Positions 1 through 9,878 are shown, counted from the stretch's first letter. The stretch is 64,000 nucleotides of DNA from an uncultured Flavobacteriaceae bacterium (GCA_947488435.1 CANKZG010000004.1:1-64000), one strand, 5' to 3'. Made by a program: numbers and translations. Notes: a model not told the origin generated them from the letters alone.

Positions 1-21
1 GTGGGAGAGTAGGCCGCCGCC
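1..21 (+). rRNA. rrf: 5S rRNA, 3' end only
   Basis: The first bases, GTGGGAGAGTAGGCCGCCGCC, match the conserved 3' end of Bacteroidota 5S rRNA (the GGGAGAGTAGG element followed by the strand of the terminal helix). A strong hairpin terminator follows at once, as expected at the end of an rRNA operon. The rest of the gene lies left of the window. The exact 3' end is an estimate. Confidence 0.7.
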
Positions 22-28
22 TCTTTTT

Positions 29-65
29 AAAAGGTTCTTTGCAACATGCATAGAACCTTTTTTTA
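29..65 (+). terminator. Rho-independent terminator of the rRNA operon
   Basis: A ten-base arm AAAAGGTTCT pairs with AGAACCTTTT across a 13-base loop and runs into a T tract. It sits just after the 5S rRNA end, so it most likely ends the rRNA operon transcript. From here to base 246 I see nothing that codes. Confidence 0.8.
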
Positions 66-246
66 TGCCCGAAATTTTTAGTACGAAGAACATAAAAGAT
101 GCTAACCATAGCTTGTTTATAGTATCTTAATAATTATAGTATAAAAATTCTTAGATATGAAAGAAAAATACTACATTTATATTTGTTATTTAAATCCTTC
201 CCCCTAATATAGTTTCCCCAAAAGATTCCCCCATTTCCTAATGATC

Positions 247-275
247 TTGGTTAAAGGTTATAGGATATAGTGTTG
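247..275 (+). promoter_or_regulatory. Candidate promoter of the beta-helix cargo gene
   Basis: A -33 TTG at 247-249 is followed after 18 bases by TAGTGTTG, which matches the Bacteroidota -7 consensus TAnnTTTG in all but one fixed position. Spacing is ideal and the predicted leader is under 20 bases. Confidence 0.4.
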
Positions 276-297
276 TAATTACTTAAAACTATATGAT

Positions 298-2001
298 ATG
301 CGTAGAAAACTACTTTTTTATTTTATTATGTTATTGACTGTACATGCTGTTTACAGTCAGTCCTGTAATTGTGACGTAACACTGACAGGTTTAAAGACAA
401 CATCGCTAAATATAATTTTAGCATCTCAAGTTAATTATTCACCTGGAGATACCATATGTATTCCTGCCGGCAATTACGCTGGTTTTCGTTTTTTCGATTT
501 TGAAGGAACAACAACCGCTCCAGTTACCTTTATTAATTGTGGAGGAAAAGTTGAAATAACAGAACATCAGTATACGGGAATTGCTTTTAAACGAAGTAAA
601 CACATAAGGATAACAGGAACAGGAGATTCAAGCTTAGTATATGGTATTCATATAAAAGAAGTTAGTAATGGAGGTTCTGTTGGTATTGGTATAGAAGATC
701 TTAGTTCAGACTTCGAAATTGATCATGTAGAGATTGAAAATACAGGTTTCGCAGGAATTATGGCTAAAACTGATCCTAGCTGTAGTAATCCAAATACCTG
801 GAGATCTAACGGTTACGTTCTTAAAAATCTAAATATCCATGAGAATTTCATTCATGACACTGGTGCTGAAGGCATTTATGTTGGGTATACAGGAGGTTAT
901 AAAGTGAATTCGAATAGAAGCTGCAATGGGGTGCCTATTTTTGGACACTGGCTTGAAGATGTTGATATTCATAATAATGTTATAGAAGATACGAAATGGG
1001 ATGGAATACAACTAAATTTGGTTCGCCAAAATGGAAAAATAAGAAATAACTATATCTATAATAGCGGAACAGAAGATGTGTTTGCTCAGAACTTTGCCAT
1101 GAGTATTGGGGGAGGAGTTTACGATGTTTTCAATAATTATATTGAAACTCCAATAACTGGAGTAGGACAAGGAATGCAATTTATTAGCGCAGAAAGTGGT
1201 ACTAAAGTTTATAACAATGTTATCGTTAGACCCAAGTTTCATGGAATTTTCATGCATAATCGGCATGAATTTGATGATATTAATACTGGGTATTTTGTTT
1301 TGAATAATACAATTATAGAACCAGAAGATTCAGGAGTATTTTATAATACAGTAATCACTATCACCGAAGATTTAGCCAAGAAATTTACCACTCAAGAAAA
1401 TGTAAAAACCTATATGGTGAATAATTTAGTGGTTGATCCGGGTAGTGATCATGCCTCAGGAAATACATGGAAGGGAGATCAAGAAAGTTATTTTGATTTT
1501 AATAAGAGAATTACTAGGGATAGTACACTTTCTCGTATTTTTTCAAATATTACAACTCGCCAAATGGATACATTGGGTTTAAGTGATATTACCAATAATT
1601 ATTTTAGTCCTGCAGATCAATCTTCTGATCTAGTTGATTCAGGTTCTGACGTATCCGCGTATGGTGTGACCTTTGATTTAAATGACGATTTAAGACCCTT
1701 TGGAAATGGCTTTGACGTTGGAGCTTATGAATTGGAGTATATAAGTATTCCGATACAAGATCCTAATGATCCAATTATACTTGCGCCAAACCCTGCTGAC
1801 ACTTATTTTATAATTACAAATGAACATTTTAAAAATAGCGCAAAACTTACCATTATGGAGTTTAATACTGGTCTGATAATTTATGATGGGAAATATAAAA
1901 TAGGAACTGAATTTAATATAGATGAGCTCGATTCTGGACTTTATATCCTTACCCTATGGACCCGAGGAGAGACTTATGTTAGACAATTAATTGTTCAGTA
2001 G
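298..2001 (+). CDS. Secreted right-handed beta-helix protein with type IX sorting domain
   Basis: This is a predicted secreted or surface protein of 567 residues. Residues 1-20 are a signal peptide ending AVYSQS. The body, about residues 40-400, has the Asn- and Gly-rich repeated strands of a right-handed parallel beta-helix (for example DIHNNVIEDTKWDGIQ), a fold common in polysaccharide lyases and in adhesins. The last 75 or so residues, starting near APNPADTYF and ending TYVRQLIVQ, look like a type A C-terminal sorting domain of the type IX secretion system, which would carry it across the outer membrane. porV and gldJ, in the same window, belong to that system. No catalytic residues can be assigned, so the substrate is unknown. 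It could be a lyase, a glycan-binding protein or an adhesin. Confidence 0.8.
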   Translation: MRRKLLFYFIMLLTVHAVYSQSCNCDVTLTGLKTTSLNIILASQVNYSPGDTICIPAGNYAGFRFFDFEGTTTAPVTFINCGGKVEITEHQYTGIAFKRSKHIRITGTGDSSLVYGIHIKEVSNGGSVGIGIEDLSSDFEIDHVEIENTGFAGIMAKTDPSCSNPNTWRSNGYVLKNLNIHENFIHDTGAEGIYVGYTGGYKVNSNRSCNGVPIFGHWLEDVDIHNNVIEDTKWDGIQLNLVRQNGKIRNNYIYNSGTEDVFAQNFAMSIGGGVYDVFNNYIETPITGVGQGMQFISAESGTKVYNNVIVRPKFHGIFMHNRHEFDDINTGYFVLNNTIIEPEDSGVFYNTVITITEDLAKKFTTQENVKTYMVNNLVVDPGSDHASGNTWKGDQESYFDFNKRITRDSTLSRIFSNITTRQMDTLGLSDITNNYFSPADQSSDLVDSGSDVSAYGVTFDLNDDLRPFGNGFDVGAYELEYISIPIQDPNDPIILAPNPADTYFIITNEHFKNSAKLTIMEFNTGLIIYDGKYKIGTEFNIDELDSGLYILTLWTRGETYVRQLIVQ

Positions 2002-2016
2002 TTTTAGAGAAAAAAA

Positions 2017-2043
2017 AGGCCTTTCCAACTCAGGGAAAGGCCT
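2017..2043 (-). terminator. Terminator of the gltBD operon
   Basis: AGGCCTTTCC pairs with GGAAAGGCCT over a seven-base loop. Read on the minus strand the stem is followed by a run of eight Ts, so it mainly ends gltB-gltD. It may also stop readthrough from the convergent cargo gene. Confidence 0.75.
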
Positions 2044-2074
2044 ATCTGACTAATTCAAAATAAATATATTATAC

Positions 2075-3541
2075 TTATACTCTGGGTAAATCTCCATCCC
2101 CTTTAAGCGGTAGCGCAGACACGCCCATTAAATAGGTGTCCACATGATATGCTGCTTGTCTGCCTTCAGAAATTGCCCAAACAATCAATGATTGTCCTCT
2201 GCGTTGATCTCCAGCGACAAAAACACCATCAATATTGGTTTTATAGTCTTTGGCTGATGCTTTTATATTGGTTCTTGGGTCAATTTCCAGTCCAAATTGA
2301 TCTGCCAAATTAGTTTCAGATCCTGTAAACCCTAATGCAAGAAGTGCCAATTCACATTTCCACTCTTTTTCCGAGCCGGGAACCTCTTTTAATTGAGGTC
2401 GTTGTCCTGGAATTTTTTCCCAAGTTACTTCTGCCGTCACAAGACCTTTTAAATTTCCATCTGCATCACCTAAAAATTCCTTTGTGGTAATACTAAAAAA
2501 ACGATCTGCTCCTTCCTGATGTGAAGAGCTTGTTCGCAAGCGCATAGGCCAAAAAGGCCAAGGTTGTTCCTCTGGTCGATGCTCAGTAGCTTTGCTCATA
2601 ATTTCGAAATTTGAAACTTGCAAAGCGCCCTGCCGGATAGATGTTCCAATACAGTCAGACCCTGTATCTCCACCTCCTATTACAATAACATTTTTTTTGG
2701 CAGCTAAAATTTCTTCCCCCAGATCGGTTATGCCATCAACACGTTTGTTGTTTTGTTTTAGAAAATCCATGGCTTGTACCACTCCTTTAAGCTCTGCTCC
2801 TTTTATAGGTAATGTCCTTCTTAAGGTGGCTCCTCCACATAATACGACTGCATCAAATGTTTTATTTAGTGCTTTCGCGGTAATATCAACACCGACATGG
2901 ATTCCTGTTTTAAAAACGATTCCCTCTTCAGTCAAAATATCAATTCTACGATCAATAATGTGTTTTTCCATTTTAAAATCTGGAATTCCATAACGAAGTA
3001 AGCCTCCAATTTTTTCATCGCGTTCAAAAACGGTAACTGAATGACCAGCTCTGTTAAGTTGTTGAGCTGCAGCTAAACCTGCAGGTCCTGAGCCCACTAC
3101 AGCGACTTTCTTACCTGTTCTTATTTCAGGTGTTTGAGCCGAGATCCATCCTTTTTCAAAGGCAATTTCAACAATATTTTTTTCAATATTTTCTATTGAA
3201 ACCGGATCTTCATTAATTCCCAAAACGCAAGCCTCTTCGCAAGGAGCAGGACACAATCTTCCTGTAAATTCTGGAAAATTATTTGTAGAATGTAAAATTG
3301 TTGCAGCTTTCTCCCATTTTCCACGATAAATAGCATCATTGAAATCCGGAATTAAATTGCCTAAGGGACATCCGCTATGGCAAAATGGAATACCACAATC
3401 CATACAACGAGCTCCTTGATTTTTTAATTCTTTTTTTGGCATTGGAAGCGTAAACTCCTTGTAATTTTGAATGCGATCATCAACCGCATTATATGCTTCT
3501 ACTTTTCTGTCGAACTCTAAAAAACCTGTTATCTTTCCCAA
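2075..3541 (-). CDS. gltD: Glutamate synthase (NADPH) small subunit
   Basis: This is the beta subunit of glutamate synthase. It takes electrons from NAD(P)H through FAD and passes them by iron-sulfur clusters to the large subunit, which makes two glutamates from glutamine and 2-oxoglutarate. The 488-residue length is normal. Near the N-terminus are the cysteine groups CMDCGIPFCHSGCP and CPAPCEEAC that hold 4Fe-4S clusters. The FAD fold begins GSGPAGLAAAQQL near residue 150, and a second dinucleotide fold, VIGGGDTGSDCIG, lies near residue 290. It follows gltB by ten bases and must be cotranscribed with it. Confidence 0.97.
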   Translation of the reverse strand: MGKITGFLEFDRKVEAYNAVDDRIQNYKEFTLPMPKKELKNQGARCMDCGIPFCHSGCPLGNLIPDFNDAIYRGKWEKAATILHSTNNFPEFTGRLCPAPCEEACVLGINEDPVSIENIEKNIVEIAFEKGWISAQTPEIRTGKKVAVVGSGPAGLAAAQQLNRAGHSVTVFERDEKIGGLLRYGIPDFKMEKHIIDRRIDILTEEGIVFKTGIHVGVDITAKALNKTFDAVVLCGGATLRRTLPIKGAELKGVVQAMDFLKQNNKRVDGITDLGEEILAAKKNVIVIGGGDTGSDCIGTSIRQGALQVSNFEIMSKATEHRPEEQPWPFWPMRLRTSSSHQEGADRFFSITTKEFLGDADGNLKGLVTAEVTWEKIPGQRPQLKEVPGSEKEWKCELALLALGFTGSETNLADQFGLEIDPRTNIKASAKDYKTNIDGVFVAGDQRRGQSLIVWAISEGRQAAYHVDTYLMGVSALPLKGDGDLPRV

Positions 3542-3551
3542 AACTTACTAG

Positions 3552-6500
3552 TTATATGGTTTGTAATTTTTCTTTTTCCAATCGAATCAAAGCCTGTTTA
3601 TACTCTTCTGGCAATACCTTGATAAATTTAGGCAGCGCAGAATTCCAATCTTCCAAAATACGCTGTGCCAATGGGCTCATGGTAAAATTATAATGACTTG
3701 TTATTAATTCTTTCAATTGAATAATATCGTTATCTTCTTCTACACTTAGCAGGTTTAGGCCTTCTTTACTACACTTCTTTTCAAACGTTTTTTTCGTATC
3801 GTAAACATAAGCTATTCCCCCGCTCATTCCTGCGCCAAAATTACGACCCACTTCGCCAAGAATAACAGCTATACCACCTGTCATGTATTCGCATCCATGA
3901 TCTCCAATGCCTTCGACAACTGTTTTGGCACCAGAATTACGTACGCAAAAGCGTTCTCCAGCTTTACCATTAATATATGCTCTGCCAGCGGTTGCACCAT
4001 ACAATGTAACGTTACCCGTAATAACATTATCTTCGGGTATAATGGTAGATTTCTCCGGTACTTTTATCACCAGCTTCGCTCCAGAAAGCCCTTTTCCTAG
4101 ATAATCATTGGTGTTTCCGTTTACAATCATGGTTAAACCTCTAGTGGCAAAAGCACCAAAACTTTGTCCTGCAGACCCGGTAAAGTTTAGTTTAAGTGTA
4201 TTGATAGGTAATCCTTGAGCACCGTATACCTTGGATATTTCGTTGCTAATTATAGCTCCAACAGCACGATCGGTGTTTTTAATTGGAAAATCCAAGCTCA
4301 ATTTTTCTTTTCGAAATAAGGAAGGATTAGCTTTTTGAATGATTTCGAATTCTATCGAATCTTCGATATGGTGCTCTTGCTTTGTGGTGTTGTAAAACTT
4401 TGTCCCTTTTGGAACTTCTACTTCATGTAATATAGGAGTTAAATCAATTCCGGCAGACTTGTAATGATCTATGGCTCTATTTCGATCTAATTTCTGTACC
4501 TGACCAACCATTTCATTTACGGTTCTGAAACCTAATTTTGCCATAATTTCACGAAGCTCTTGCGCAACAAAGTACATGTAGTTCACTACATGCTCCGGTT
4601 TCCCTTTGAACTTTTTACGCAATTCCGGATTTTGTGTGGCAATACCCACAGGGCAGGTATTTAAATGACAAACCCGCATCATGACACAACCGGATGCAAC
4701 CAAAGGTGCAGTGGCAAAACCAAACTCTTCAGCTCCTAATAAACAGGCTATAGCCACATCTCGACCTGTTTTTAATTGGCCGTCGCATTCCAATACGATT
4801 CGATTTCTTAAATCGTTCATGACTAAAGTCTGCTGTGCTTCTGCGATACCCAGTTCCCATGGTAAACCGGCATGTTTTAGTGAAGTAAGCGGCGATGCTC
4901 CGGTACCTCCATCAAAACCGGAAATAAGAATAACATCGGCCTTTGCTTTAGAAACACCTGCCGCTACCGTTCCAACTCCTACTTCGGAAACTAATTTTAC
5001 ATTAACCCTTGCTTTACGATTTGCTGACTTTAAATCGAATATTAGTTGTGAAAGATCTTCAATAGAATAAATATCGTGATGAGGCGGGGGTGAAATTAAA
5101 CCTACATACGGTGTTGAATTTCGTGTTTTTGCTATTGCAGGATTTACTTTTGGTCCTGGAAGTTGTCCCCCTTCTCCGGGTTTTGCTCCTTGAGCCATTT
5201 TAATCTGTATTTCCTTGGCATTAGTTAGGTAATTTGAAGTAACCCCAAAACGACCTGATGCAACTTGCTTGATAGCACTATTTTTCCAATCCCCGGTGGC
5301 ATTCTTATAAAAACGTTCCACATCTTCGCCTCCTTCTCCAGAATTGCTTTTACCACCAATACGGTTCATAGCGATAGCTAAATTTTCATGAGCCTCTTTG
5401 CTAATGGAACCATAAGACATCGCTCCTGTTTTAAAACGTTTTACAATTTCTGTCCATGGTTCTACCTCTTCTAAGGGAACCGGGTCGAAATTGGAAAATT
5501 CAAATAACCCACGAATGGTCATTAGGTTTTTGGATTGCTCATTGACCATTTTCGAAAACTCCTGATAGGATTTAGGGTCGTTAGTACGTACAGAGTGCTG
5601 TAATTTTGCTATGGATAATGGGTTAAACATATGTTTTTCTCCATCTCTTCGCCAACGGTATTCTCCGCCAATTTCTACATCTAAGTTTGCAGCGATTTCT
5701 TGTTTCTGAAAAGTTTTTTGGTGGCGTTTTGCAATCTCTTTTTCTATTTCGTACAAGCCTATGCCTTGTATTCGAGTAGGAGTGTTGGGAAAGTACTTGT
5801 CTACTACTTTGGTGCTAATACCTATACACTCAAATAACCTTGAGCTTCGATACGAATTTAAAGTAGAAATTCCAATCTTGTTCATTACTTTAAGAATCCC
5901 TTTTCCAATGGCCTTGTTATAGTTTTTTATGGCTTCATCAAAGGAGTATTCTGTGATATCGTTAGCTTCGATCTGCTCCGCTATAATTTCATTAACCAAA
6001 TAAGGGTTAATAGCACTTGCACCAAAACCAAACAATAAGGCAAAATGATGTACTTCACGAGGTTCGGCAGATTCTATAATGATGCTAAGTTTTGAACGTT
6101 TACGTAAACGTTGTAATCCGCTATTAATAAAAGAACAGGCTAATAATGCTGGAATTGGCGCTTTTTCTGCATTGACATTTCTGTCCGAAAGGATAATGAT
6201 GTTAGCGCCATTATCTATTGCCTTAGATGCTTGGTTAAGCATTTCATGCAAAGCTTCCTCCAATGCATTGTGACCTCTGGAAATATCGTATAGCATGGGC
6301 AGCGAAAGTACTTTATAGTCTGGGCTGGCATCATAATTCTTGATTTTATCCAAATCTTCTTTCGAAATCACAGGATTTTGGATCTTAAGTTTTCTGCAGT
6401 GCAATTTGGAAAAGTCGAAGATATTGTGATCGCTGCCAAGCGTAAGACTAATATCTGTAATCAACTCTTCTCGTATCCCATCTAAAGGCGGGTTTGTTAC

Positions 6501-8060
6501 TTGAGCAAACAACTGCTTGAAATAATTATAAATCAGTTGTGGTCGCTCTGACAAAACAGCTATTGGTGTGTCTGCTCCCATAGAACCAATGGGCTCTTTG
6601 GCCGTTTTTCCCATGGGTAGAATAATGGTGTTAATATCTTCTAGGGTGTACCCAAAAACAGATTTCCTTTTTTCTAAGGAAGCTTCATTCAAGAAAAGAG
6701 GGCAATCGTTATAAGGAATATCTTTAAGGTGTACGAGGTTATTATTTAACCAGGTTTTATACGGGTGTTGCTGGGCAATTTTTTCTTTGATTTCTTCATC
6801 ATTGACAATACGGCCTTCTTCCATATTCACCAAGAACATTTTTCCAGGCTCTAGTCTGCCATGAAACTCAATATTTTCTGGTTCCAGTTCTACTACTCCT
6901 GTTTCGGAAGACATCACTACATAACCATCTTTAGTTACTGAGTATCTGGAAGGACGCAATCCATTTCTATCCAATACCGCTCCAATGTAATTTCCATCGG
7001 TAAAAGGAATCGAAGCAGGACCATCCCAAGGTTCCATCATACAGGAATGATATTCGTAAAAAGCACGTTTTGCTTCCGACATTTCCATGTTTTTCTCCCA
7101 AGCTTCAGGTACTAAAATCATCATGACTTCCGGTAAGGAACGTCCTGTCATTAGCAATAACTCCACAACCATATCCATTGTAGCGGAATCTGACTTCCCT
7201 GGAAGTACTATAGGTAGAATATTTTTGATATCATCTCCAAACCAATCACTTTTCAATAACTCTTCTCTGGAATGCATGCGGGTTACATTACCTCTCAGGG
7301 TATTGATTTCACCATTATGGCACATATATCTAAAAGGTTGTGCCAAATCCCAGGTAGGAAAGGTATTGGTAGAAAATCGTTGATGCACTAACGCTAGTCG
7401 TGTAACTACCCTTGGGTCCATTAAATCTTTATAGTACAAACTAATATCGTTAGGCATTAGTAAGCCTTTAAAGATGATTATTTTGGTAGATAAGCTGGGT
7501 ACATAAAAGAACTGATGCTCTGATAGTTTAGAGCTTGTTATAGTGTGTTCGGTAATTTTACGAGCAATAAATAGCTTTAAATTAAAATCGAAATACGTCT
7601 GTTCTTCAGCGCTTTTAGCAACAAACAACTGTTTAACAAAGGGTTCTGTTTCTGCAGCGATTCTTCCCGGGACAGATTTGTTAACCGGAGTATCTCTCCA
7701 GCCTAATAATCGAAGTCCTTGTTTTTTGATATTTTCCTCAAAAATTGAAATGCAATAATCACGTTGGTTTTTCTTTTGAGGAAGAAAGACATTACTAACC
7801 GCATAATCTCCAGATTTTGGCAGTTCAAAATCACAAACATCGCTAAAATAATCGTGGGGAATATCGATTAGAATTCCTGCTCCATCTCCAGTTTTACCAT
7901 CTGCGCTAACAGCTCCGCGGTGTTCTAACTTGTCTAGGATCTCCAAAGCTTTATGGATAATAGTATTTGATTTTTTGCCTTTAAGGCTACAAATAAACCC
8001 TGCTCCACAATTGTCGTGCTCAAACTCTGGAAGGTACAAACCTTGTTTTTTCAATCTCAT
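3552..8060 (-). CDS. gltB: Glutamate synthase large subunit
   Basis: This is the alpha subunit of glutamate synthase, the GOGAT half of the GS-GOGAT ammonia assimilation route. At 1502 residues it is full length. The class II glutamine amidotransferase domain begins at Cys18 (HDNCGAGF); the 17 residues before it would be the propeptide removed to expose the catalytic cysteine. The FMN-binding synthase domain follows in the second half, with the 3Fe-4S cysteine cluster CVMMRVCHLNTCP, and a C-terminal GXGXG beta-helix domain. It is the first gene of a two-gene operon with gltD and has a well-formed promoter. Confidence 0.97.
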   Translation of the reverse strand: MRLKKQGLYLPEFEHDNCGAGFICSLKGKKSNTIIHKALEILDKLEHRGAVSADGKTGDGAGILIDIPHDYFSDVCDFELPKSGDYAVSNVFLPQKKNQRDYCISIFEENIKKQGLRLLGWRDTPVNKSVPGRIAAETEPFVKQLFVAKSAEEQTYFDFNLKLFIARKITEHTITSSKLSEHQFFYVPSLSTKIIIFKGLLMPNDISLYYKDLMDPRVVTRLALVHQRFSTNTFPTWDLAQPFRYMCHNGEINTLRGNVTRMHSREELLKSDWFGDDIKNILPIVLPGKSDSATMDMVVELLLMTGRSLPEVMMILVPEAWEKNMEMSEAKRAFYEYHSCMMEPWDGPASIPFTDGNYIGAVLDRNGLRPSRYSVTKDGYVVMSSETGVVELEPENIEFHGRLEPGKMFLVNMEEGRIVNDEEIKEKIAQQHPYKTWLNNNLVHLKDIPYNDCPLFLNEASLEKRKSVFGYTLEDINTIILPMGKTAKEPIGSMGADTPIAVLSERPQLIYNYFKQLFAQVTNPPLDGIREELITDISLTLGSDHNIFDFSKLHCRKLKIQNPVISKEDLDKIKNYDASPDYKVLSLPMLYDISRGHNALEEALHEMLNQASKAIDNGANIIILSDRNVNAEKAPIPALLACSFINSGLQRLRKRSKLSIIIESAEPREVHHFALLFGFGASAINPYLVNEIIAEQIEANDITEYSFDEAIKNYNKAIGKGILKVMNKIGISTLNSYRSSRLFECIGISTKVVDKYFPNTPTRIQGIGLYEIEKEIAKRHQKTFQKQEIAANLDVEIGGEYRWRRDGEKHMFNPLSIAKLQHSVRTNDPKSYQEFSKMVNEQSKNLMTIRGLFEFSNFDPVPLEEVEPWTEIVKRFKTGAMSYGSISKEAHENLAIAMNRIGGKSNSGEGGEDVERFYKNATGDWKNSAIKQVASGRFGVTSNYLTNAKEIQIKMAQGAKPGEGGQLPGPKVNPAIAKTRNSTPYVGLISPPPHHDIYSIEDLSQLIFDLKSANRKARVNVKLVSEVGVGTVAAGVSKAKADVILISGFDGGTGASPLTSLKHAGLPWELGIAEAQQTLVMNDLRNRIVLECDGQLKTGRDVAIACLLGAEEFGFATAPLVASGCVMMRVCHLNTCPVGIATQNPELRKKFKGKPEHVVNYMYFVAQELREIMAKLGFRTVNEMVGQVQKLDRNRAIDHYKSAGIDLTPILHEVEVPKGTKFYNTTKQEHHIEDSIEFEIIQKANPSLFRKEKLSLDFPIKNTDRAVGAIISNEISKVYGAQGLPINTLKLNFTGSAGQSFGAFATRGLTMIVNGNTNDYLGKGLSGAKLVIKVPEKSTIIPEDNVITGNVTLYGATAGRAYINGKAGERFCVRNSGAKTVVEGIGDHGCEYMTGGIAVILGEVGRNFGAGMSGGIAYVYDTKKTFEKKCSKEGLNLLSVEEDNDIIQLKELITSHYNFTMSPLAQRILEDWNSALPKFIKVLPEEYKQALIRLEKEKLQTI

Positions 8061-8077
8061 AAATTGCGATATTTATT

Positions 8078-8109
8078 CAAAAATATCATTTTATGTAAAT
8101 TATCAACAA
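8078..8109 (-). promoter_or_regulatory. gltB promoter (-33 and -7 boxes)
   Basis: On the minus strand a -7 box TATTTTTG (8085-8078) is an exact match to TAnnTTTG. The doubled TTGTTG at 8109-8104 gives a -33 TTG at 18 or 21 bases. The predicted leader is only about a dozen bases. Confidence 0.65.
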
Positions 8110-8373
8110 GGATTAAGTTAGTATGTTGAAATAAATTCAACGTAAGGAATAAACATTTGAAAAAAATGCATATTTCTTTTTTTTGCAAACCATATTTACG
8201 ATTACGCTAAAACTACCTTCGTAAAAAGGCTAAAGGTCTAAAATTTGAAGATTATTGCTGTTAAAAAAGTTATATTTTCCGTTCAACCCCCTATTTTTTG
8301 ATTAGAAAATACAAAAAAACAAGAAATTTAGTTGTAAAGGGGTGTAAAAACGCATTTTTAAAAAAATGATTCC
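8110..8373. other. Noncoding stretch between acyl-CoA dehydrogenase and gltB
   Basis: No gene is visible here. Just upstream of the gltB -33 box lies an inverted repeat GTTGAA-N5-TTCAAC (8125-8141), placed about 60 bases before the predicted start of transcription, where an activator could bind. The rest is AT-rich, with no clear terminator for the acyl-CoA dehydrogenase gene. Confidence 0.4.
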
Positions 8374-9516
8374 CTATGCTTTTAAAATATTTCGTGAAAT
8401 TACAATTTTTTGTATTTCGGATGTACCCTCATAAATTTGAGTAATCTTTGCATCTCGCATCAAACGTTCTACATGATAGTCCTTCACAAAACCGTTGCCT
8501 CCGTGAATTTGTACGGCTTCAACAGCCGTCTCCATTGCAACTTGAGATGCATATAATTTAGCCATCGCTCCTGAAAGTGTATAGTCATTACCATTATCTT
8601 TATCCCAGGCAGCCTTATAGACCAGATGTCGGGCTGCTTGAATTTGGGTATGCATATCTGCCAGTTTAAATGCTATAGCCTGGTGATTACTAATTTCAGT
8701 GCCAAAGGCTTTTCGTTCCTTAGAGTATTTTTTTGCAAGCTCATAAGCACCAGTGGCAATACCTAGCGCTTGTGCAGCGATGCCTATTCTCCCTCCTGCT
8801 AAGGTTTTCATAGCGAATTTGAAACCAAAACCGTCTTCTCCAATTCTATTTTCTTTTGGAATTTTAACATCATTGAATAATAGAGAGTGAGTATCACTAC
8901 CTCGAATTCCTAATTTATTTTCTTTTGGACCCACTTCAAATCCGGGCATTCCTTTTTCAACAATTAAGGCGTTAATACCTCGATGTCCTTTTTCTATATC
9001 TGTTTGTGCGATTACCAAATAGATGTCAGCCGTATTACCATTAGTAATCCAATTTTTTGTACCATTTAAGAGGTAATGATCTCCCTTATCTATAGCTGTG
9101 GTTTTTTGAGATGTCGCATCGCTACCAGCTTCTGGTTCTGATAAACAAAAGGCGCCAATTACTTCGCCTGATGCAAGTTTTGTTAAATACTTTTCTTTTT
9201 GAGCTTCATTGGCAAACGTATCTAAGCCCCAACATACTAACGAATTATTTACAGAAGCTACTACAGAAGCAGATGCGTCTATTTTGGACAGTTCTTCGAT
9301 TACCAACACATAGGATAAAGTATCTAAACCGCTTCCATTATATTTAGGATTAACCATCATTCCCATAAAACCGAGTTCCCCCATTTTTTTTATTTGTTCC
9401 GCGGGGAACCGTTGCTCATCGTCTCGTTCAATTACACCGGGAAGTAATTCGTTTTCCGCAAAATCACGCGCCGCCTGCTGAATCATTAATTGCTCTTCTG
9501 ATAATGTAAAATCCAT
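8374..9516 (-). CDS. Acyl-CoA dehydrogenase
   Basis: This is a flavoprotein of 380 residues that oxidises acyl-CoA to trans-2-enoyl-CoA and passes electrons to an electron-transfer flavoprotein. The length and all main blocks fit the short or medium chain family: the FAD-contact block CLSEPEAGSD near residue 127, the segment ending AIDKGDHYLLNGTKNWITNG, and the C-terminal motif QIYEGTSEIQ, whose Glu is the catalytic base in short-chain enzymes. It stands alone, so the acyl chain or branched-chain amino acid pathway it serves cannot be told. A butyryl- or short branched-chain type is most likely. Confidence 0.93.
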   Translation of the reverse strand: MDFTLSEEQLMIQQAARDFAENELLPGVIERDDEQRFPAEQIKKMGELGFMGMMVNPKYNGSGLDTLSYVLVIEELSKIDASASVVASVNNSLVCWGLDTFANEAQKEKYLTKLASGEVIGAFCLSEPEAGSDATSQKTTAIDKGDHYLLNGTKNWITNGNTADIYLVIAQTDIEKGHRGINALIVEKGMPGFEVGPKENKLGIRGSDTHSLLFNDVKIPKENRIGEDGFGFKFAMKTLAGGRIGIAAQALGIATGAYELAKKYSKERKAFGTEISNHQAIAFKLADMHTQIQAARHLVYKAAWDKDNGNDYTLSGAMAKLYASQVAMETAVEAVQIHGGNGFVKDYHVERLMRDAKITQIYEGTSEIQKIVISRNILKA

Positions 9517-9545
9517 AATAATAAATTATTGATAAAAAACTATTG

Positions 9546-9579
9546 CAAATATATGATGATAATAGCAATTTTTAATCAA
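9546..9579 (-). promoter_or_regulatory. Promoter of the acyl-CoA dehydrogenase gene
   Basis: On the minus strand TATATTTG at 9553-9546 exactly matches the -7 consensus. A TTG lies 23 bases further up, a little wide for a -33 element. The leader would be about 25 bases. Confidence 0.45.
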
Positions 9580-9878
9580 AAGGTTTTTAAAAATGAGAAT
9601 ATAATAATTCGTTTGAAATGACTTTTTTTTGAAATCTGTTATAGATTTCAACAAATACTTTAAAACCTCATCAATATTTTTATATTTGTTAGGATATGGC
9701 GGAAGGAACACCTCTTCAAAAAGTTTTCTTTTAGGTGTTAAATTCTACTTGGAATACAAGAAAAAAGAGTTTTGAGCATCAAAAATGAATATCTTTAGTG
9801 AAATTTCATTCGAAGCTATTTAAGCTTAAAAATCAATACATATAGACTACTAATTAACTTAAATAAAACCAACTGACT
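9580..9878. other. Divergent intergenic region before nhaD
   Basis: This stretch is noncoding as far as can be seen. It has one exact -7 box TATATTTG on the plus strand (9681-9688), almost 200 bases before nhaD and without a clear -33 partner. If used, nhaD would have a long leader. Confidence 0.3.

Noticed and set aside
2592-2993. Open frame of 133 codons on the plus strand
   Set aside because: It lies wholly inside gltD on the other strand, whose motifs are complete; composition is that of an antisense shadow.
4681-5070. Open frame of 129 codons on the plus strand
   Set aside because: It is antisense to the FMN domain of gltB and has no start context or family resemblance.
8284-8343. CAACCCC and GGGGTG as a long-range inverted repeat near the acyl-CoA dehydrogenase end
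   Set aside because: Arms are short and unequal with a loop of about 45 bases; likely chance.
9526-9711. Minus-strand frame of 61 codons before the acyl-CoA dehydrogenase
   Set aside because: It covers the likely promoter of that gene, is AT-rich with many Lys, Tyr and Ile, and has no credible structure.
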